Part shown: positions 14,416 through 27,489 of the stretch, piece after piece
Position numbering within the stretch: position 1 is the first letter of the stretch
Layout of the letters: each line of letters starts with the position of its first letter
Source: Lucifuga dentata
Taxonomy: Eukaryota > Chordata > Actinopteri > Ophidiiformes > Bythitidae
Length of the DNA: 64,000 nt
Assembly: GCA_014773175.1 (NCBI GenBank)
Contig: VXCM01001429.1
Coordinates: 86,795-150,794, forward strand
Reading direction: 5' to 3'
Notes under the pieces: generated by a model
Databases searched by the model: none
Told to the model about the DNA's origin: nothing
Seen by the model: only the letters and a program-made list of their open reading frames with translations
Position numbers and translations under genes: made by a program

Positions 14416-14460
14416 GTGAAAATGTGGACTGATGAAGAGGTGCAAATACTTGTATTTGAA
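14416..14460 (+). pseudogene. Myb/SANT-like domain fragment
   Basis: A short frame reads KMWTDEEVQILVFES, the usual opening of a Myb/SANT-like domain (W-T-x-E-E). It then runs into low-complexity sequence and a poly-A tract with one N. Likely a relic of a Harbinger-type element. Confidence 0.4.
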
Positions 14461-14654
14461 AGTTTTTGTTTTTGTTTTTTTTTCAAAAGATCTCATTACA
14501 TTTATTGGAACTCAGGTATAAAACAAGACTACAAAAAAAAAAAAAAAAAAAANAAAAAAAAAAAAAAAAAAGAAAATCAATCAATCAAACAATCAAAAAT
14601 GACCGAAAAATAATCGAAGCACCTCCAGCACCTCCACTAGTTGGAGATGTCACA

Positions 14655-14715
14655 TTCTCTAATTTCCATAATCTTCAATGCAAGCAATGAACTCCCTTAT
14701 GGACCCACATAGCTC
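14655..14715 (+). repeat. fragment shared with 38,580-38,670
   Basis: TTTCCATAATCTTCAATGCA followed by AGCAATGAACTC resembles TTTCCATAACTGTCACAG and GAATGCAAGCAAGGAACTCG at 38.6 kb. Probably the terminal part of the same Harbinger-like family. Confidence 0.35.
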
Positions 14716-15608
14716 AGATGGTCTGAAAGAGCCTACATTGTATACAAAAAAAACAAAAACAAAACAAAACTCTTTAATTCGAGGGCTGATTAAGGCATGT
14801 ATCCTTGTAAGTGGCCCATTTCAAAAGATAATCCACCAGTTGAAAATTTGTAGGATTAAACCTGCCAGCAACATTTGAACCAAGGCCACCAAACACTTGA
14901 GTAAACTCAACATGAAATGTGCAGGATTCCTGATGTCTTCACATTCTGACACTCAGCATGCGTGACACAAAGCTCCTGCTCACTTCAGACACGAGAGCAC
15001 TCGCAATAAAGCGGAAAATGTTGGATAGTCTTTTAATCAAATTCAGTAGGTAATCCAGCAGATGTGTCTAGAGTTGTACACATCAGTGTCTGGACATACA
15101 TTGTTTACTGTAGATCTATAAAATCCACATGTCGTGTTCCTTATTTAAACTCGGTGTGATGAGCTAAGGGCTAATGTTCATTTCCTGTCTGTAGTTTGCA
15201 GAGTTTCTTTGTTGAAGCCAATTGCGGTCGATTTAAAAGGTCTAATGCTGAACGTGCACAGTATGTACACAGCGACCTCTGAGTCCACACTTGTCAGTTT
15301 GTGGAGAACGGAGCAAACAAATGAAAAAAAAAATTGTATTACAAATGGCTTAGTGCTGTTTGGGGAGATGGGGGAGAAGGGNGGGGGTATTGGGGAATGG
15401 ACAGCACACACACAACCATACAGAAATACCAATGATGATGCATAACAACCAGCCCACAGACACTGGGTGATGAGCACACATGCGCAAAGTACACACACAC
15501 TCTCGCACACACAGTATTTTGCTGCGAGAAGCAGGATGTGTCATAAATGTAATTACTGCTGCCCAACTGTAAGATGATAGAATTAAGCTGCTTTTAAAGA
15601 GATGGACA

Positions 15609-15652
<44 letters not shown>

Positions 15653-16093
15653 NNNNNNNNNNNNNNNNNNNNNNNNNNNNNNNNNNNNNNNNNNNNNNNN
15701 NNNNNNNNNNNNNNNNNNNNNNNNNNNNNNNNNNNNNNNNNNNNNNNNNNNNNNNNNNNNNNNNNNNNNNNNNNNNNNNNNNNNNNNNNNNNNNNNNNNN
15801 NNNNNNNNNNNNNNNNNNNNNNNNNNNNNNNNNNNNNNNNNNNNNNNNNNNNNNNNNNNNNNNNNNNNNNNNNNNNNNNNNNNNNNNNNNNNNNNNNNNN
15901 NNNNNNNNNNNNNNNNNNNNNNNNNNNNNNNNNNNNNNNNNNNNNNNNNNNNNNNNNNNNNNNNNNNNNNNNNNNNNNNNNNNNNNNNNNNNNNNNNNNN
16001 NNNNNNNNNNNNNNNNNNNNNNNNNNNNNNNNNNNNNNNNNNNNNNNNNNNNNNNNNNNNNNNNNNNNNNNNNNNNNNNNNNNNNNNNNNNNN
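15653..16093. other. assembly gap (441 N)
   Basis: A run of N inside the long intron. It is bordered by a GA microsatellite at the left and nine G at the right, so a repeat probably stopped the assembly. Confidence 0.99.
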
Positions 16094-17009
16094 GGGGGGG
16101 GGTGAGAGTTAGAATAAGAGAGAAAAACATAAAAAAGAATGGGAAAAAAAACTAAACAGAAAGAGCGAAAAGAGAGATATCCCAAGCCATTATTTTGGCA
16201 GGAAGGCAGTGGGCTCCTTTCAAAGTCAAAATTAAAATTACACCAAGGAGCAGCTTAGCATCAGGCTGCAACAAGAGCCAGCAGACTTAACAACAGCACC
16301 AACTACAACACCAAATCACTCTGTAGACGCAGATACAACTCCATTTCTGCTTTCAATTTTCACATTATGTCTACACCCAGGAAGCAGGTTTCCACTGACA
16401 GGAGAATTACTCTTCTCTCACTTCTCCGGTCAGTGGGAGAATTATGCTACAACACGACATACAAGCCACCATCCAGCCCAACAACAGGGGCTGCATATAC
16501 TGGCTTAAACTCCATACCTACCAATGAAACAATTCTTGATCCATTTTAAATGATGACCAGTGACACTGTGTGTGTGAATTCTCAAATGACACAACAATCT
16601 TTCCAACAATCTTATAAGTTGATGACGTTGTGGTGTGCATGCTACACAACTGAGCGCAGACGAGGTGCACAAATTACATCTGAAATCAATAAAAGTAAGA
16701 AAGGAAAAAACATGCAAGAACTACTCAGGTGAAGTTATATTGATATTACAGGGCATGTCATTGTGTGCTGTTGCGCTGATGTGTGTCATGTCATGTATTC
16801 ACTGTGATAAAATGGAAGTGTAAAAGTTGTGTGTGAGAGAGAGAGAAGCATGTGGCTCTTCTTCCATCAAGTCAAGATTAGCTGAGTTGAGTCAAGTTAA
16901 TTCAGTTATCCCTACAAATGGAAGCAGCAATAAGTTAAAACTCACAAGAACCAGCTGAATTTGTTAATATGAGCAACCATCTAGTTAAAATTAATTCTAC
17001 ATGTAAATG

Positions 17010-17595
17010 TTAAAAGACAATACATGCCATTTTGCATGTTTGAGCCTAATATATGTAATTTTCATACGTTACATTCTTGACGACCATTTCCCAAAGGATA
17101 AAACCATATTTCAGCTTTCCTGATATTTTGCAAAATCTCTTAAACTTTCAAAATCAAATATTCACTACTAACCCTAACCCACCTTAAAAACTGATGTTTC
17201 GCCTGCTAATAGTTACGCAGCCTTATGAAGTCACAGTCATTAAAATTTTTCAAGAAAAGCAGGTTTTCTTTTGGGACTATATTTCCTGGTGGAGACATAC
17301 ATCCACTCTGTGCTTTTTATTGCACTTAAACACTAAAATTACGAAACTTTGAAAAAACCTGAATACACGTCTTGTTCGCAATAATGGATTACCTATCCCA
17401 AGAACGTTTCAAGTATCAACAAGTTGATTTTAATACCAGAATGAGCTGAAACCAGTGGTGGTCTGGAAGGCAGGAAAAAAAAATTTAATTACCGTTCCAG
17501 TAGTATGGTTTGGGAAATGATTGTCAGTAATGTTATGTGTATGAAAATTAATTATATTTGGCTCAATCACGCAAAATGGGTGGTATGGTCCTTAA
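17010..17595 (+). mobile_element. TTAA-flanked inverted-repeat element, copy 3
   Basis: Full-length copy with intact TTAA at both ends, in the same orientation as copy 1. The shared interior blocks are present. The right flank continues AAGCAGCATTCTAGGA, also seen beside copy 4. Confidence 0.82.
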
Positions 17596-17833
17596 AAGCA
17601 GCATTCTAGGATGAGAGCCTTGAACAACCTCTGACAATCGAAAAATACCTGTTTTTAAAAAAAAACATGAGGGTCATTTTGTGATATAGTGACATGAATT
17701 TATGTCGCTGTAGATTCCGTCATTGATCAGCATAGGAATTTTGCATTCATTACTGATAACTTTTACAGTAATGGATAGCTAGATGCAGTCTGAGGTACTG
17801 TGTGCTTTCATGTGCACAAGAAATCGCACATAC

Positions 17834-17836
<3 letters not shown>

Positions 17837-17875
<39 letters not shown>
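17837..17875 (+). repeat. CA microsatellite
   Basis: About 19 CA units. Confidence 0.97.
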
Positions 17876-17878
<3 letters not shown>

Positions 17879-18427
17879 CACTCTTCAAAATATGAATGTG
17901 ATTAATCCTGAGAGCCTGACAGAAACAAATGGCTTGTCTTTTATCCACCCTCCCTCGCCTTCCTTCTCTCTTTCCTCTCTCTCTGGGGTATCATAGGACA
18001 AGGAGTGCAGTGATCAGTGTATGGAGACTGATAGAGATGAATGGCTACATGAGAGAGAAATGACAGCGCGGGACAAAGACCATCTCCTGATTACTGCTCA
18101 CCTTTATTGGCTTACTGGGGCAGATGGAGAGAGGTCAGAGGGGATTCAATGTACAGATGGAGCTACACATGAAGACAAAGAAGCCATGCATGCCACACAC
18201 ACACACACAAAGAAACTGTGCAACATATAATCACACATATACAGTAGTACATGTGCACGAGAAGATGAAGGCAGATAGCTTGTATGTGGACAAATTAAGT
18301 ACAAACCTGTGCAGACTCACATAGAGGCTGACAAACAAGCCAAAGTGAATTCACAATAGACACCAGGAGGACACACACACACACACACATACAGTACACA
18401 CACAGTCACTATGTCACACAGTCACTA

Positions 18428-18790
18428 TGTTTGCATGCATGTTCAACCTTTGATTCTAAGGCAATTAAAGCAATAAGTAGATTTTTTTAATTCTTATTTT
18501 ACTCTAAGCCAATGGCGATTTATGCCGATTTCAATACAATTATGGTGTGACATTTGAAAAAAAATCTACTTATTGCCTTAATTGGGGTATAGTCAAAGTT
18601 TTAACATGCATGTAAACATAAAGACTCTATAAGGAAGGAAGACAGATATACATTATCTACCAGTAATTACATTTTTTAAATGTCATGTAACCATAATCAG
18701 ATTGAAATCAGCATAAATCGGCGTTGGCATACTCCGAATAACAGACCTGAGTGTCTGTTTACTCAAACATGTAAATGCTCCATTGACTTC
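18428..18790. repeat. complex palindromic repeat (MITE-like)
   Basis: The outer arms TGTTTGCATGCATGTT (18,428) and AACATGCATGTAAACA (18,603-18,618) are inverted. Inside them CAATAAGTAGATTTTTTT is inverted against AAAAAAATCTACTTATTG. A second inversion pairs GCGATTTATGCCGATTTCAA near 18,519 with TTGAAATCAGCATAAATCGG near 18,702. A partial relative lies at 43,630-43,765. There is no coding capacity and the family is unknown. Confidence 0.65.
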
Positions 18791-19244
18791 TAATCAGCGT
18801 GAGCATTCTGTGCAAGCATTTCCACACCTTGCGTACTTAATCACGTAAGCTGATTAAATAATTAGTCATGCATATTAAGAGACTGATGGAATCCTATTAA
18901 TCCCATCCATATATTCATCTTATTTAGGCCTTAATTGCAGTAAACACCAAGATCGCAATATAGCACACATGTAAATCCATCTGATGTAAAAGTAGAAACC
19001 AGTACAGAAGAATTTTGTAACTAAGGGGTTCTGTGAAATCCCAATGTGTGGTGACATTGGATGGCTGAGACACACACGCTCCCGTGCACACAAACACACA
19101 GATACACCAAGCACTTGCTGTGTTACAATTGAAGCCATCAATCCACATCAGCTAAACAAGATGGTTTTCAGGACAAGCAACAACCGAGTTTGTACGAGCC
19201 AGAGAGAGAGAGAGGCAATGGAAAACAGAAAAATACTGAGATGA

Positions 19245-19275
<31 letters not shown>

Positions 19276-19440
19276 ATCACACAGAGCAAGACAGAAAGAT
19301 ACAGAGATGTGGCTCTCTGAAGACTCGGTTTTGGCAGCGACTTTGTCAGTGTGTGATTGTCAAAGTCAAAGTTACACTGGGGACAGATTCAGACAATGAA
19401 CTGCACCAGTCACCATCAACATCACACACAATGGTCCCCT

Positions 19441-19442
<2 letters not shown>

Positions 19443-19491
<49 letters not shown>

Positions 19492-19492
19492 N

Positions 19493-19526
<34 letters not shown>
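19443..19526 (+). repeat. compound CA / GA microsatellite with one N
   Basis: About 49 bases of CA, an N at 19,492, then 34 bases of AG. The true repeat length is uncertain. Confidence 0.95.
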
Positions 19527-19528
<2 letters not shown>

Positions 19529-20111
19529 GTCTATAGCTGTTTTCAGAGAGAGAGAGAGAAATGATGGTGGATGAAGGCAAAGTTGTGACAGAAAACTTCA
19601 ACTAACTTATACTTGCTATTAAATCTTTTCATAATGCCAGCATATTGCATGAAAACTTGATTTAGGAGTGTGTGTGTGTCTGTATGTGTGTTGATTAGTG
19701 TACTTGCAAGCATAGAAAGATGAGAATAAAATGACTAAATGCAGAGATGAAATTGATGTCAAACAGAAAGTAAGCCATAATGCTCCCTGAAAGAGACGTT
19801 TAGGGTTCAGAAAAAATGACACAAACCTTTTCTGTCACTTTATAACCCACTGTGCTTTCTCAATTCACTCACTTAACCCTTTTCTGCCTTTTCTCTCATT
19901 TCTCCCTCCCTTTTCCTCCCATCTCACCTCATCAGCAGAGTTGTGCTAAAGACATTTTCCTTCATGTTTCGCTCTCTTAGGCCAACTCACACACATTTTA
20001 AAACACATTTTTAAGGAAGGCATGACCGCAGAAGTGCAGATATCGTCACCATCTCCATGACACGCTTCTCATCTTTCCTGTGGATATTCACTGCCGTTTA
20101 TTTTTACAAGG

Positions 20112-20146
<35 letters not shown>

Positions 20147-21729
20147 TAGCTGACCAACACCAAAGGAAAACAGCTGTAGACACAGCTGCAACCATTTTGT
20201 TTAGGTTCTGTCAGCAATTTTAGCACTCGCGTGTCTTTGATTTTGTATTTTTCTTTCTAATGAGTCCAATACAAATATACATATATATATTTATTTTATT
20301 TATTTATTTATTTATTTTAGCTGATAAAACATCCTCAACACATTCAAATGCAGCTTCCAAACATCAGTGTTTTCATAGAAAAAAAACAGGCAAAGGCACA
20401 CGCGTGTGTATGTAATATGGTCTCCCATTTCAGTCATCTTGTATCTTATATTCAACAAAATTATAAAATAATATGAAATCTTTCTCCATTCACATTTTCC
20501 ACAGGACGATGGAGACCTGGCCATTTATGATGAGACTTTTCCATTACCATGAAGGGAATTTCTTTTCTGTATGTGTGCGTGTGTGTATGTGTGTTGCAGT
20601 TGCCCGGTGGTTTCTTAGGGTGTGGAGGGAATGATCATTCCTGTAAGTAAAACCAATAGTCCCATAAGTTATTGTTTCTAACTTCTCATTTCCCATGCTC
20701 TCACTCGCTCTCCAAACTCTATGCGGCTGTCGGACGTCCCAGCCCAGGATTTTTTGGATGAATATCAATTCTAATTTTTTACAGTAATGGAAAGTGGGTG
20801 AGGAAAAAGTGTCATACTTGCCAGACACTCTCACTTTCTCCCGCTCGTCCAAATGGCCCTATAAAATGGGAAAGCTTTTGAACGAAACAGGTTTTGAGAA
20901 TTATTATTTCCTCACTAAGACCCTACTTTACAAAATATTAAAGGAAAAGATTTTACCCAATTTTACTACATCTTTACTGGGAGAAAATTACTGTGTAATA
21001 TCCTCATTATTGTGAGCATATTAGTTGATTATCACCCCATTTTTACCTAGCTATTACTGAGATGATCTGTCAGTTATTTTCTTTGCCACATTATTACCCT
21101 GAGAACTAAACAAAAATTAACTTCAATGTTGCCAAGATACTGTTATTTTTAGTATTTTGCATTTTTATTATATACAAGATATTACTATATTATTATGACA
21201 TTATGACTGTTTTACTATGACATTACCTATATGCAGCTGTACTGTAAAGTAAAACCTATTTTCATTAAAAATCTGCATTCTAGATAAATGCTTAGAAATA
21301 TAATATGTATAATCTACAATACAGGACAATTATGGAGAGCAAACAGTCATGACCAGAACTGCACCTTAATTCTCATCAAATGCTTGTCAAATTCTTCATC
21401 TTAGATTTTTCATTTGATTCACTAAGTTCTCTCAGGAAATGCAGATGGGGTCTGCAGGTAATGAAAATAGATAAAGGAACCTCGATGATCAGGAGAACTG
21501 CGAGAAATTCAAAGCTATGAGTTCATTCATTCCATGCCGTCTTCTGGGTGGACAGAATCACATAAACATCAACACAATTAATAAATGCTGACAAAAACGC
21601 AAACGTGTTCCGATTCAGTTTACAGTAAAACTGAATTAAGCTGTGCATTTGAGAATCTGTCCAGAGTCTTAAACACAGCAGTTTGATTTTTTTTTTCCAC
21701 AAAGCCTTTCAATCGTCATGAAATAGTCC

Positions 21730-22195
21730 TCTTGTCCTGTACAGCACGTTCCCTTACTTTCCTTTTTGTCTTGTCCAAAAAGCATTTAAGGACTGCCGTT
21801 CTGTTTTTCACAGGATGCTTCCGAGTTACTGCAGCTCCAAACCCAAACGAAGAAGTGACGACTGAACCTTTCCAGATGTTACACAGGTTTTCTTCTTATT
21901 TGCTCTTTTATATCCTCCTGTAATGTTTCATTGTTTTCATGTCTTTGTAATTTGTCTGCTTCCCCACTCACGACACACCAAGCTGTTCGAGGAGAGGGAA
22001 TATCTCTTTGAATTGGCTCTCCTGAGGTTTCTTCCATTTTATTCCTTACATGATAAGGTTTTTTAGGGAGTTTTTTTCTCGTCGTCATACAGAGCTCAGG
22101 CTGTGTTGGGAACTGCTAATGTGCGGGTCTGTAAAGCTCTTTGAACCATTGTAAGTGATACTGGGCTATACAAATAAACTTGATTTGACTTTATT
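21730..22195 (+). repeat. AATAAA-tailed dispersed repeat, copy A
   Basis: Contains CTCTCCTGAGGTTTCTTCC, a GGGAGTTTTTTTC block and the tail GGGCTATACAAATAAACTTG, a pattern very common in fish genomes and reminiscent of a non-LTR retrotransposon 3-prime end. A second, weaker copy follows at 22,330. I cannot name the family with confidence. Confidence 0.6.
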
Positions 22196-22329
22196 AGAGA
22201 GTATTCACAATAGAATTGTCCACAGTAATGTCAGTTTGATAACAGGCTAAGATGTGAAAAAGGAGTTCTGTTAAACTTTGCATCCTTTCGAGAACTTTGT
22301 AAAAGAAGAATGTACATCTACTCATTCAT

Positions 22330-22606
22330 TGGATTATTTCACTGGACTCCATCATGGAAATCTAATCTTTGATTCACGACATCTTTTTGGACTTGAGATC
22401 CTCTTACTGGATCAGGACTCAGTTGATGTATGCTATCCTTGATGTATTTTCCTGTATTGTTTCGTCTTACATTTTCTTCTCTTTGTAATTTCCCTGCGTC
22501 TCCACCATCAGGTCCTACTGCAGAATTGACCATTCGTGATAAGTGGGCCTATAAAGCCCTTAGAGATATTGCATGTGATATATGGCTGTACAAATAAACT
22601 TGACAT
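22330..22606 (+). repeat. AATAAA-tailed dispersed repeat, copy B
   Basis: Diverged relative of copy A with the same order: a TTTGTAATTTCCCTGC block, then TATAAAGCCCTTAGAGATAT, and the tail GGCTGTACAAATAAACTTG. Confidence 0.5.
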
Positions 22607-23439
22607 GTCCTGTGTGCTTCACAACATCCTTGCTTGGACCCTTTATGATTAAGATCTAACACATAAAAATTCAAAAGGCTCCATATAAAAGTAGGACATA
22701 GCAGAATGTGGAAAAAGGCTGGAGCATTTGACAAGAATGAAATGCAGACAGGAAGACAGACACGCATAAAGTGGAATGAAGTGGAGTGCTTTTATATTCA
22801 AGTAGCCACAAATGAAATGTGGGAGACTTCAAGGCAAAGAGAGAAAGAAAAGTTTGACATCAAACTTGAGCCTACTAAAGTGAAGCTTCAGTCATCTCTC
22901 CATCCCCGTCCTCCCTTTTAAAGTACATTCTCTCTCACTCTCTCCTCTATGCATGGATTTAAGAAGTGGCTATGGTCTCTCCTCTCCGCTCGTTCTCTCT
23001 CTCTCTCTCTCCCTCCCTCCCGAAAGTCTCACTTTCATCTGCACTTTGGTCAAGTTAAGGAGGGATTTCTAGATGGAGGTATAGAGGAGCCGAGTATATA
23101 GGAGACAGCAGAGGCAGGAAAAGTGGAGTGGCATGTAAATGTAAGTGGAGAGGGAAAGAAAAAACATGAGGGGATCTGGTATATAGTGACCTCAAACATA
23201 GATGGGAAGAAAGAGATCTCAGTGAATTGAAAGAACTGTTCACTTTCTTAGAGAAAGTAGAATATTAAAAAAATATGATTAAAAATGAAAGTAGGAGGAA
23301 AAAGGAAAAGGAAATAGATCTCCCTTAACAGACGGCAAATTAGACTTAATATGTGCACTTGACCATAGACATACAGATAAAACATTTCAGAGAATAATGG
23401 TTTGTCAGATTTGTCTGTTGGGTTTCCATTTGAAGCAAG

Positions 23440-24112
23440 TGAAGCAACAGACACACCTACGGTTCTGAACTAAATTAGGAACTACTTTACCCAGTAAAGT
23501 ACGATCTGGAATAGGAACTATGTTTAGGTTTATTCAATGAATTCCTTCTTCACATTCCCACCATGTTTCACATGCGTGAAGATTATTGTTATTATGAAGA
23601 TTGAGCTGCTTCAATTACTGTGACCTTTAACTGTTTTCATCTTGTTTCATTTTCTTTATTTTTTAAAACCTTTTTACATTATGAGTAGTTCCATAAATGT
23701 TGGATGAATAAGAAAGAAGGAATCTTTTGAAATACTTTTTTCATTATGAGTGGAGAACTCAAAGTCTTTCTGGATCTTCTCTGCCACATAAATAGATTGA
23801 AGGGTTTGCACCACGGTTTTGCAGAGTTTTCCCATATTCTTCAAAAATCTTGAAACATTGCTGTTGCTGTTTTATGTGTTTATACAGAAATAAACTAAAT
23901 ATAAGTATTTAAAAATGAAGATTATCTGCCTGGTTGGCACAGGGGAAGCTTGTGTCTGACCAGTCGACTGTCTTGAAACTTGCAAGCTCCATCTAAACCA
24001 TCGAGAGTACCTACCTGCTCTAGAGCAGGACCAAAGAAATTACCATGGTTCCAAAATGTTGCTTGGTATCAAAATAAAGTTCCTCAAGATCTTGAGAAGT
24101 TCCTGCAATGTG
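23440..24112 (-). mobile_element. probable Harbinger-like non-autonomous element
   Basis: The right end, read inward, is TTTCACATTGCAGGAACTTC and matches the fossil end near 1,420. An inner minus-strand stretch near 23,760-23,800 reads VAEKIQKDFEF, like part of a Myb/SANT-like domain. The left limit is uncertain. Confidence 0.35.
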
Positions 24113-24375
24113 AAAAGCACTAAAATGCTTGAAGCAAATGTCTGTGTTAAAACGTAAGATATATTTCTTTGACTTTTTTACTTACTCTTATGTCGCCTAA
24201 TGACTTGGCAGTGCTTTTCTTTTTCTTTATTTCTGTCTTTGAGTGTAGCTCCTGGTTATTCAGAACCACCTTGCAGACTGATTAAATTTTAGTCTCTCTC
24301 TCTCTCTCTGCTTGTGTTGTATGTATGTATGTATTATTGGTGTGCATGTATAGGATGTATGTGCATTTTCCTCAC

Positions 24376-24420
24376 CTGCAGCATTTCCAACCAAGGATCC
24401 TACATTGCTCTCATCTGCAA
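24376..24420 (-). CDS. pard3b: pard3b 45-base microexon
   Basis: A 45-base symmetric exon (phase 1 in, phase 1 out). With the flanking bases it reads V-ADESNVGSLVGNAA and so continues KASKSMDL as MDLVADESNVGSLVG. The remembered human PARD3B sequence at this place is MDLVPDESKVHSLAG, a clear match. Acceptor TCTCTTTCAG|TT is strong and the donor is GCAG|GTGAGG. Leaving the exon out keeps the frame and gives [12 protein letters not shown], so it is a natural alternative microexon. Confidence 0.9.
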
Positions 24421-25287
24421 CTGAAAGAGAGAAACACATGTCAATATACTGTACATGTAGAAACACACACACACACACACACAAGCAGATACACATACAC
24501 ACTACATGTGTGCACGTAGTAAAATGCACACACATGCACACAGATACATTACTCTTTCTTCTTGGATTGCTCCCTGTGTACCTTCCTTGTATCCATTTCC
24601 AAATTTTTCACTTCTCTTTGCTGTTCTGCTGTGACTGACTTGCCAAATGTCAAACTTCTGCAAAAGTCAAACCTCTGTCCACATGGACTTTATCCCTAAA
24701 TAACTGTAAACCTGTTTTAATCTCTTTGCTTTTCTCCTCCCTGACTTTTGCTCAGTCTTGTTCTCTCCCAATCATAACCTATCACTCCTTCTTTCTTATT
24801 CATCCAAATCCCTCAAAATTCTTTCAGTCTCTTCCAAGAGATCTCTTTCCTTCCTCGTGTGATTTTAATTCAGCTTGATGGCTACTGAAGTCATTTCCTT
24901 TGCTCCAATCCATTTCTACCATAAAGTTCTATCCTTTACCACCATATCTCTGCTTCATTGTTTTTATTTCATCTTTATTTATGCTTATTTCATACTGTTT
25001 CATACTACTACTGATTTTCTCCTCCCTCCGTTGTTTCTCATTTATTCCTCCTTTAACTCTCTCCATCTCTCCCAGTGTTTCTTTTTTTTATTGTACACCC
25101 TCCTTCTCAAAGCCACAAGGTGGGCCAGTGTCAACAAGGAACAGTGGCATTGACTGGCAGCACTGTGCCAAACACACACACACGTGCGCGCACACACACA
25201 CATACAGAACCACAGAAACCAAACAGTAACATGGCTTCTCCCAGCAAATAGTTTTCTAATGAAAACCAAGCCTCAAGTGTAATGCTA

Positions 25288-25290
<3 letters not shown>

Positions 25291-25321
<31 letters not shown>
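25291..25321 (+). repeat. TG microsatellite
   Basis: About 15 GT units followed by GCATGCATGCATGCG. Confidence 0.97.
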
Positions 25322-25322
<1 letters not shown>

Positions 25323-25785
25323 ATGCATGCATGCGTAACAGCATCTGTCTGCGGCTAACCAACATGGCTGCTTCAGCAGGCTAGCAGTTGTGTGTGTGTC
25401 TGGTGTGTGTCAGCAGATTAGTCAGTGCCACGTGCATGAAGCACACAGAGGCATGTTAATGGGGAGGGAGACACAAATCTGTACACACATACACACTATT
25501 AGCTCAAAAACATTTGCACACACTCAAGACACATATATTTACATAAACAATCTCCACATACAGATAAGCACATGAATTAGCATCCATCCACACTTAGATG
25601 TGCCAAATGTACAGTCTGACTCTGTGAGATGAATAATGTATGGAGCGAAGGGTGTGTGTAGGACAACAGCAATGTCCAGCAAACAATCTCTGCTTCTAGA
25701 TCAATAGTTCCACTTGTAGTTAGTTCAACTCCAGATCAGATCACATTCACACCACAAATGAACTGCTCCAAATGAACTGTGTTTC

Positions 25786-26422
25786 TTAAAGGACCATACC
25801 ACCCATTTTGCATGTTTGAGCCTAATATATTCAATTTTCACACACGTAACGTTACTGATAATCATTTCCCAAAGCATACTACTGGAACGCTGAGTTACAA
25901 ATTTTTTTTTCTATCTTCCATACTGCCATTGGTTTCAGTTCATTCTGGTATGTTATTACAGTCAACTTGTTGATACTTGAAACGTTCTTGGGATAGGTAA
26001 TCCATCATCGCGAACAACACGTATTCAGGTTTTTTCAAAGTTCTGTAATTTTAGCATTAAAGCGCAGAGTGAATGTATGTCTCCACTGGGGAATATAGAC
26101 CCAAAAGAAGACCTGCCTTTATCGAAAGATTTTAACGTCCATGACTTCATGATTTTGCGTAACTATTTACAACATCGATTTTTAAGGTGGGTGTATCACT
26201 TGAATATTTGATTTTGAAAGATTAAGAGATTTTGCAAAATATCAGGAAAGCTCAAATACAGTTTTATCCTTTGGGAGATGATTGTTAGTAACCTTACGTG
26301 TATAAAAATTGAATATATTAGGCTCAAACATGCAAAATGGGTGGTATGGTCCTNTAACCTTACGTGTATAAAAATTGAATATATTAGGCTCAAACATGCA
26401 AAATGGGTGGTATGGTCCTTAA
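25786..26422 (-). mobile_element. TTAA-flanked inverted-repeat element, copy 4
   Basis: Full-length copy in the opposite orientation with intact TTAA at both ends and the best-preserved left arm (GGACCATACCACCCATTTTG). The right arm is present twice around the N at 26,354 (65 identical bases), an assembly duplication. True length is therefore about 570 bases. Confidence 0.85.
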
Positions 26423-26746
26423 AAGCAGCATTCTAGGAAACGCAACAGAGAAAAATCTTGAAAAATAAAAACTCATATTGGAAATGATTTTCCTGAAAGG
26501 TGGATGGCCCTTTCATTTCTGGACAACAAGATCCAAAACCGAACAACATTGTGTTACACCTCCCCTCCCAATCTTGGTTATTATACTGATGTCTAGCAAA
26601 CAAGGCAGATATTTGTTTGTGTTACTTGCACTGATTGATAAAAACACTTGTCTTCCATTAAAACAAATGCAAATTTTCCATAAAAGTCTAAACAATACAA
26701 AAAAAAGATTGTACGAGCGTAGTGTATGTGTCATCGTTACTGCCCT

Positions 26747-26747
<1 letters not shown>

Positions 26748-26787
<40 letters not shown>
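26748..26787 (+). repeat. CA microsatellite
   Basis: About 20 CA units, then GGCAGGCAG. Confidence 0.97.
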
Positions 26788-26789
<2 letters not shown>

Positions 26790-27489
26790 CAGGCAGTCAA
26801 CGCAGCTTGAGTAGGAGGACTGAGCGAAGTGACATTTGAAACAATAAGCTATTGTTTTGCAGTTTCACTGCTCCATCCACTGTCATATTACACAGATGTA
26901 TGCACAAGTACACACATAAATACACACAGATTTCTAAAGTAACTATTTAAATGTCACCGAACGCGCACAGATCAACAGGTGAGTCAGTGGAGGCGGTAAG
27001 CGCTTTTCCCCTTATGTTTTTTTTTGTTTTTATACATACAGTATGTTGATTAAAGACCATGATGACGTCCAACTGAAATCCTGCAACACCAACTGTGACT
27101 CATTTTTCACTTTCTTTGTGAGAGCGAAAAATGAATGAGAGAGAAGATAACGGGGTCGCTGTAGTTTGTACATGAAAAACTGCTGTACGTGAAAAACTCT
27201 GCTCCCCCACTGTTAACTCCTGTTTCCTCTGTGCTGCCTGTTTGCTTTATCCTTCTTTTCTCACAGTTTCTCTGATCAAGTATACTTCCTTTTGATTATA
27301 CATGAAAGCAAAGGGAGTTTTGGCCAGCTTATGTTTCATTATCTGGATATGTAGTCAGACAGAGCTTGCAAATGTGATCTGTATCTGGAAACGTTATCCA
27401 GAAAAGGAAAACAAAAACGCATCTTCATGCACTTTCACTTTCAAGTGAAATGCAATCTGATCTGCCTGACCACATACACATGTGGTTTG

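Noticed and set aside
15583..16185. Open frames of up to 200 codons over the N gap
   Set aside because: They are mostly undetermined residues across the 441-base gap plus a GA microsatellite.
24260..24541. 93-codon minus-strand open frame at 24.3-24.5 kb taken as one exon
   Set aside because: Only the 45 bases between a strong acceptor and donor match PARD3B; the rest is CA-repeat and intron sequence.
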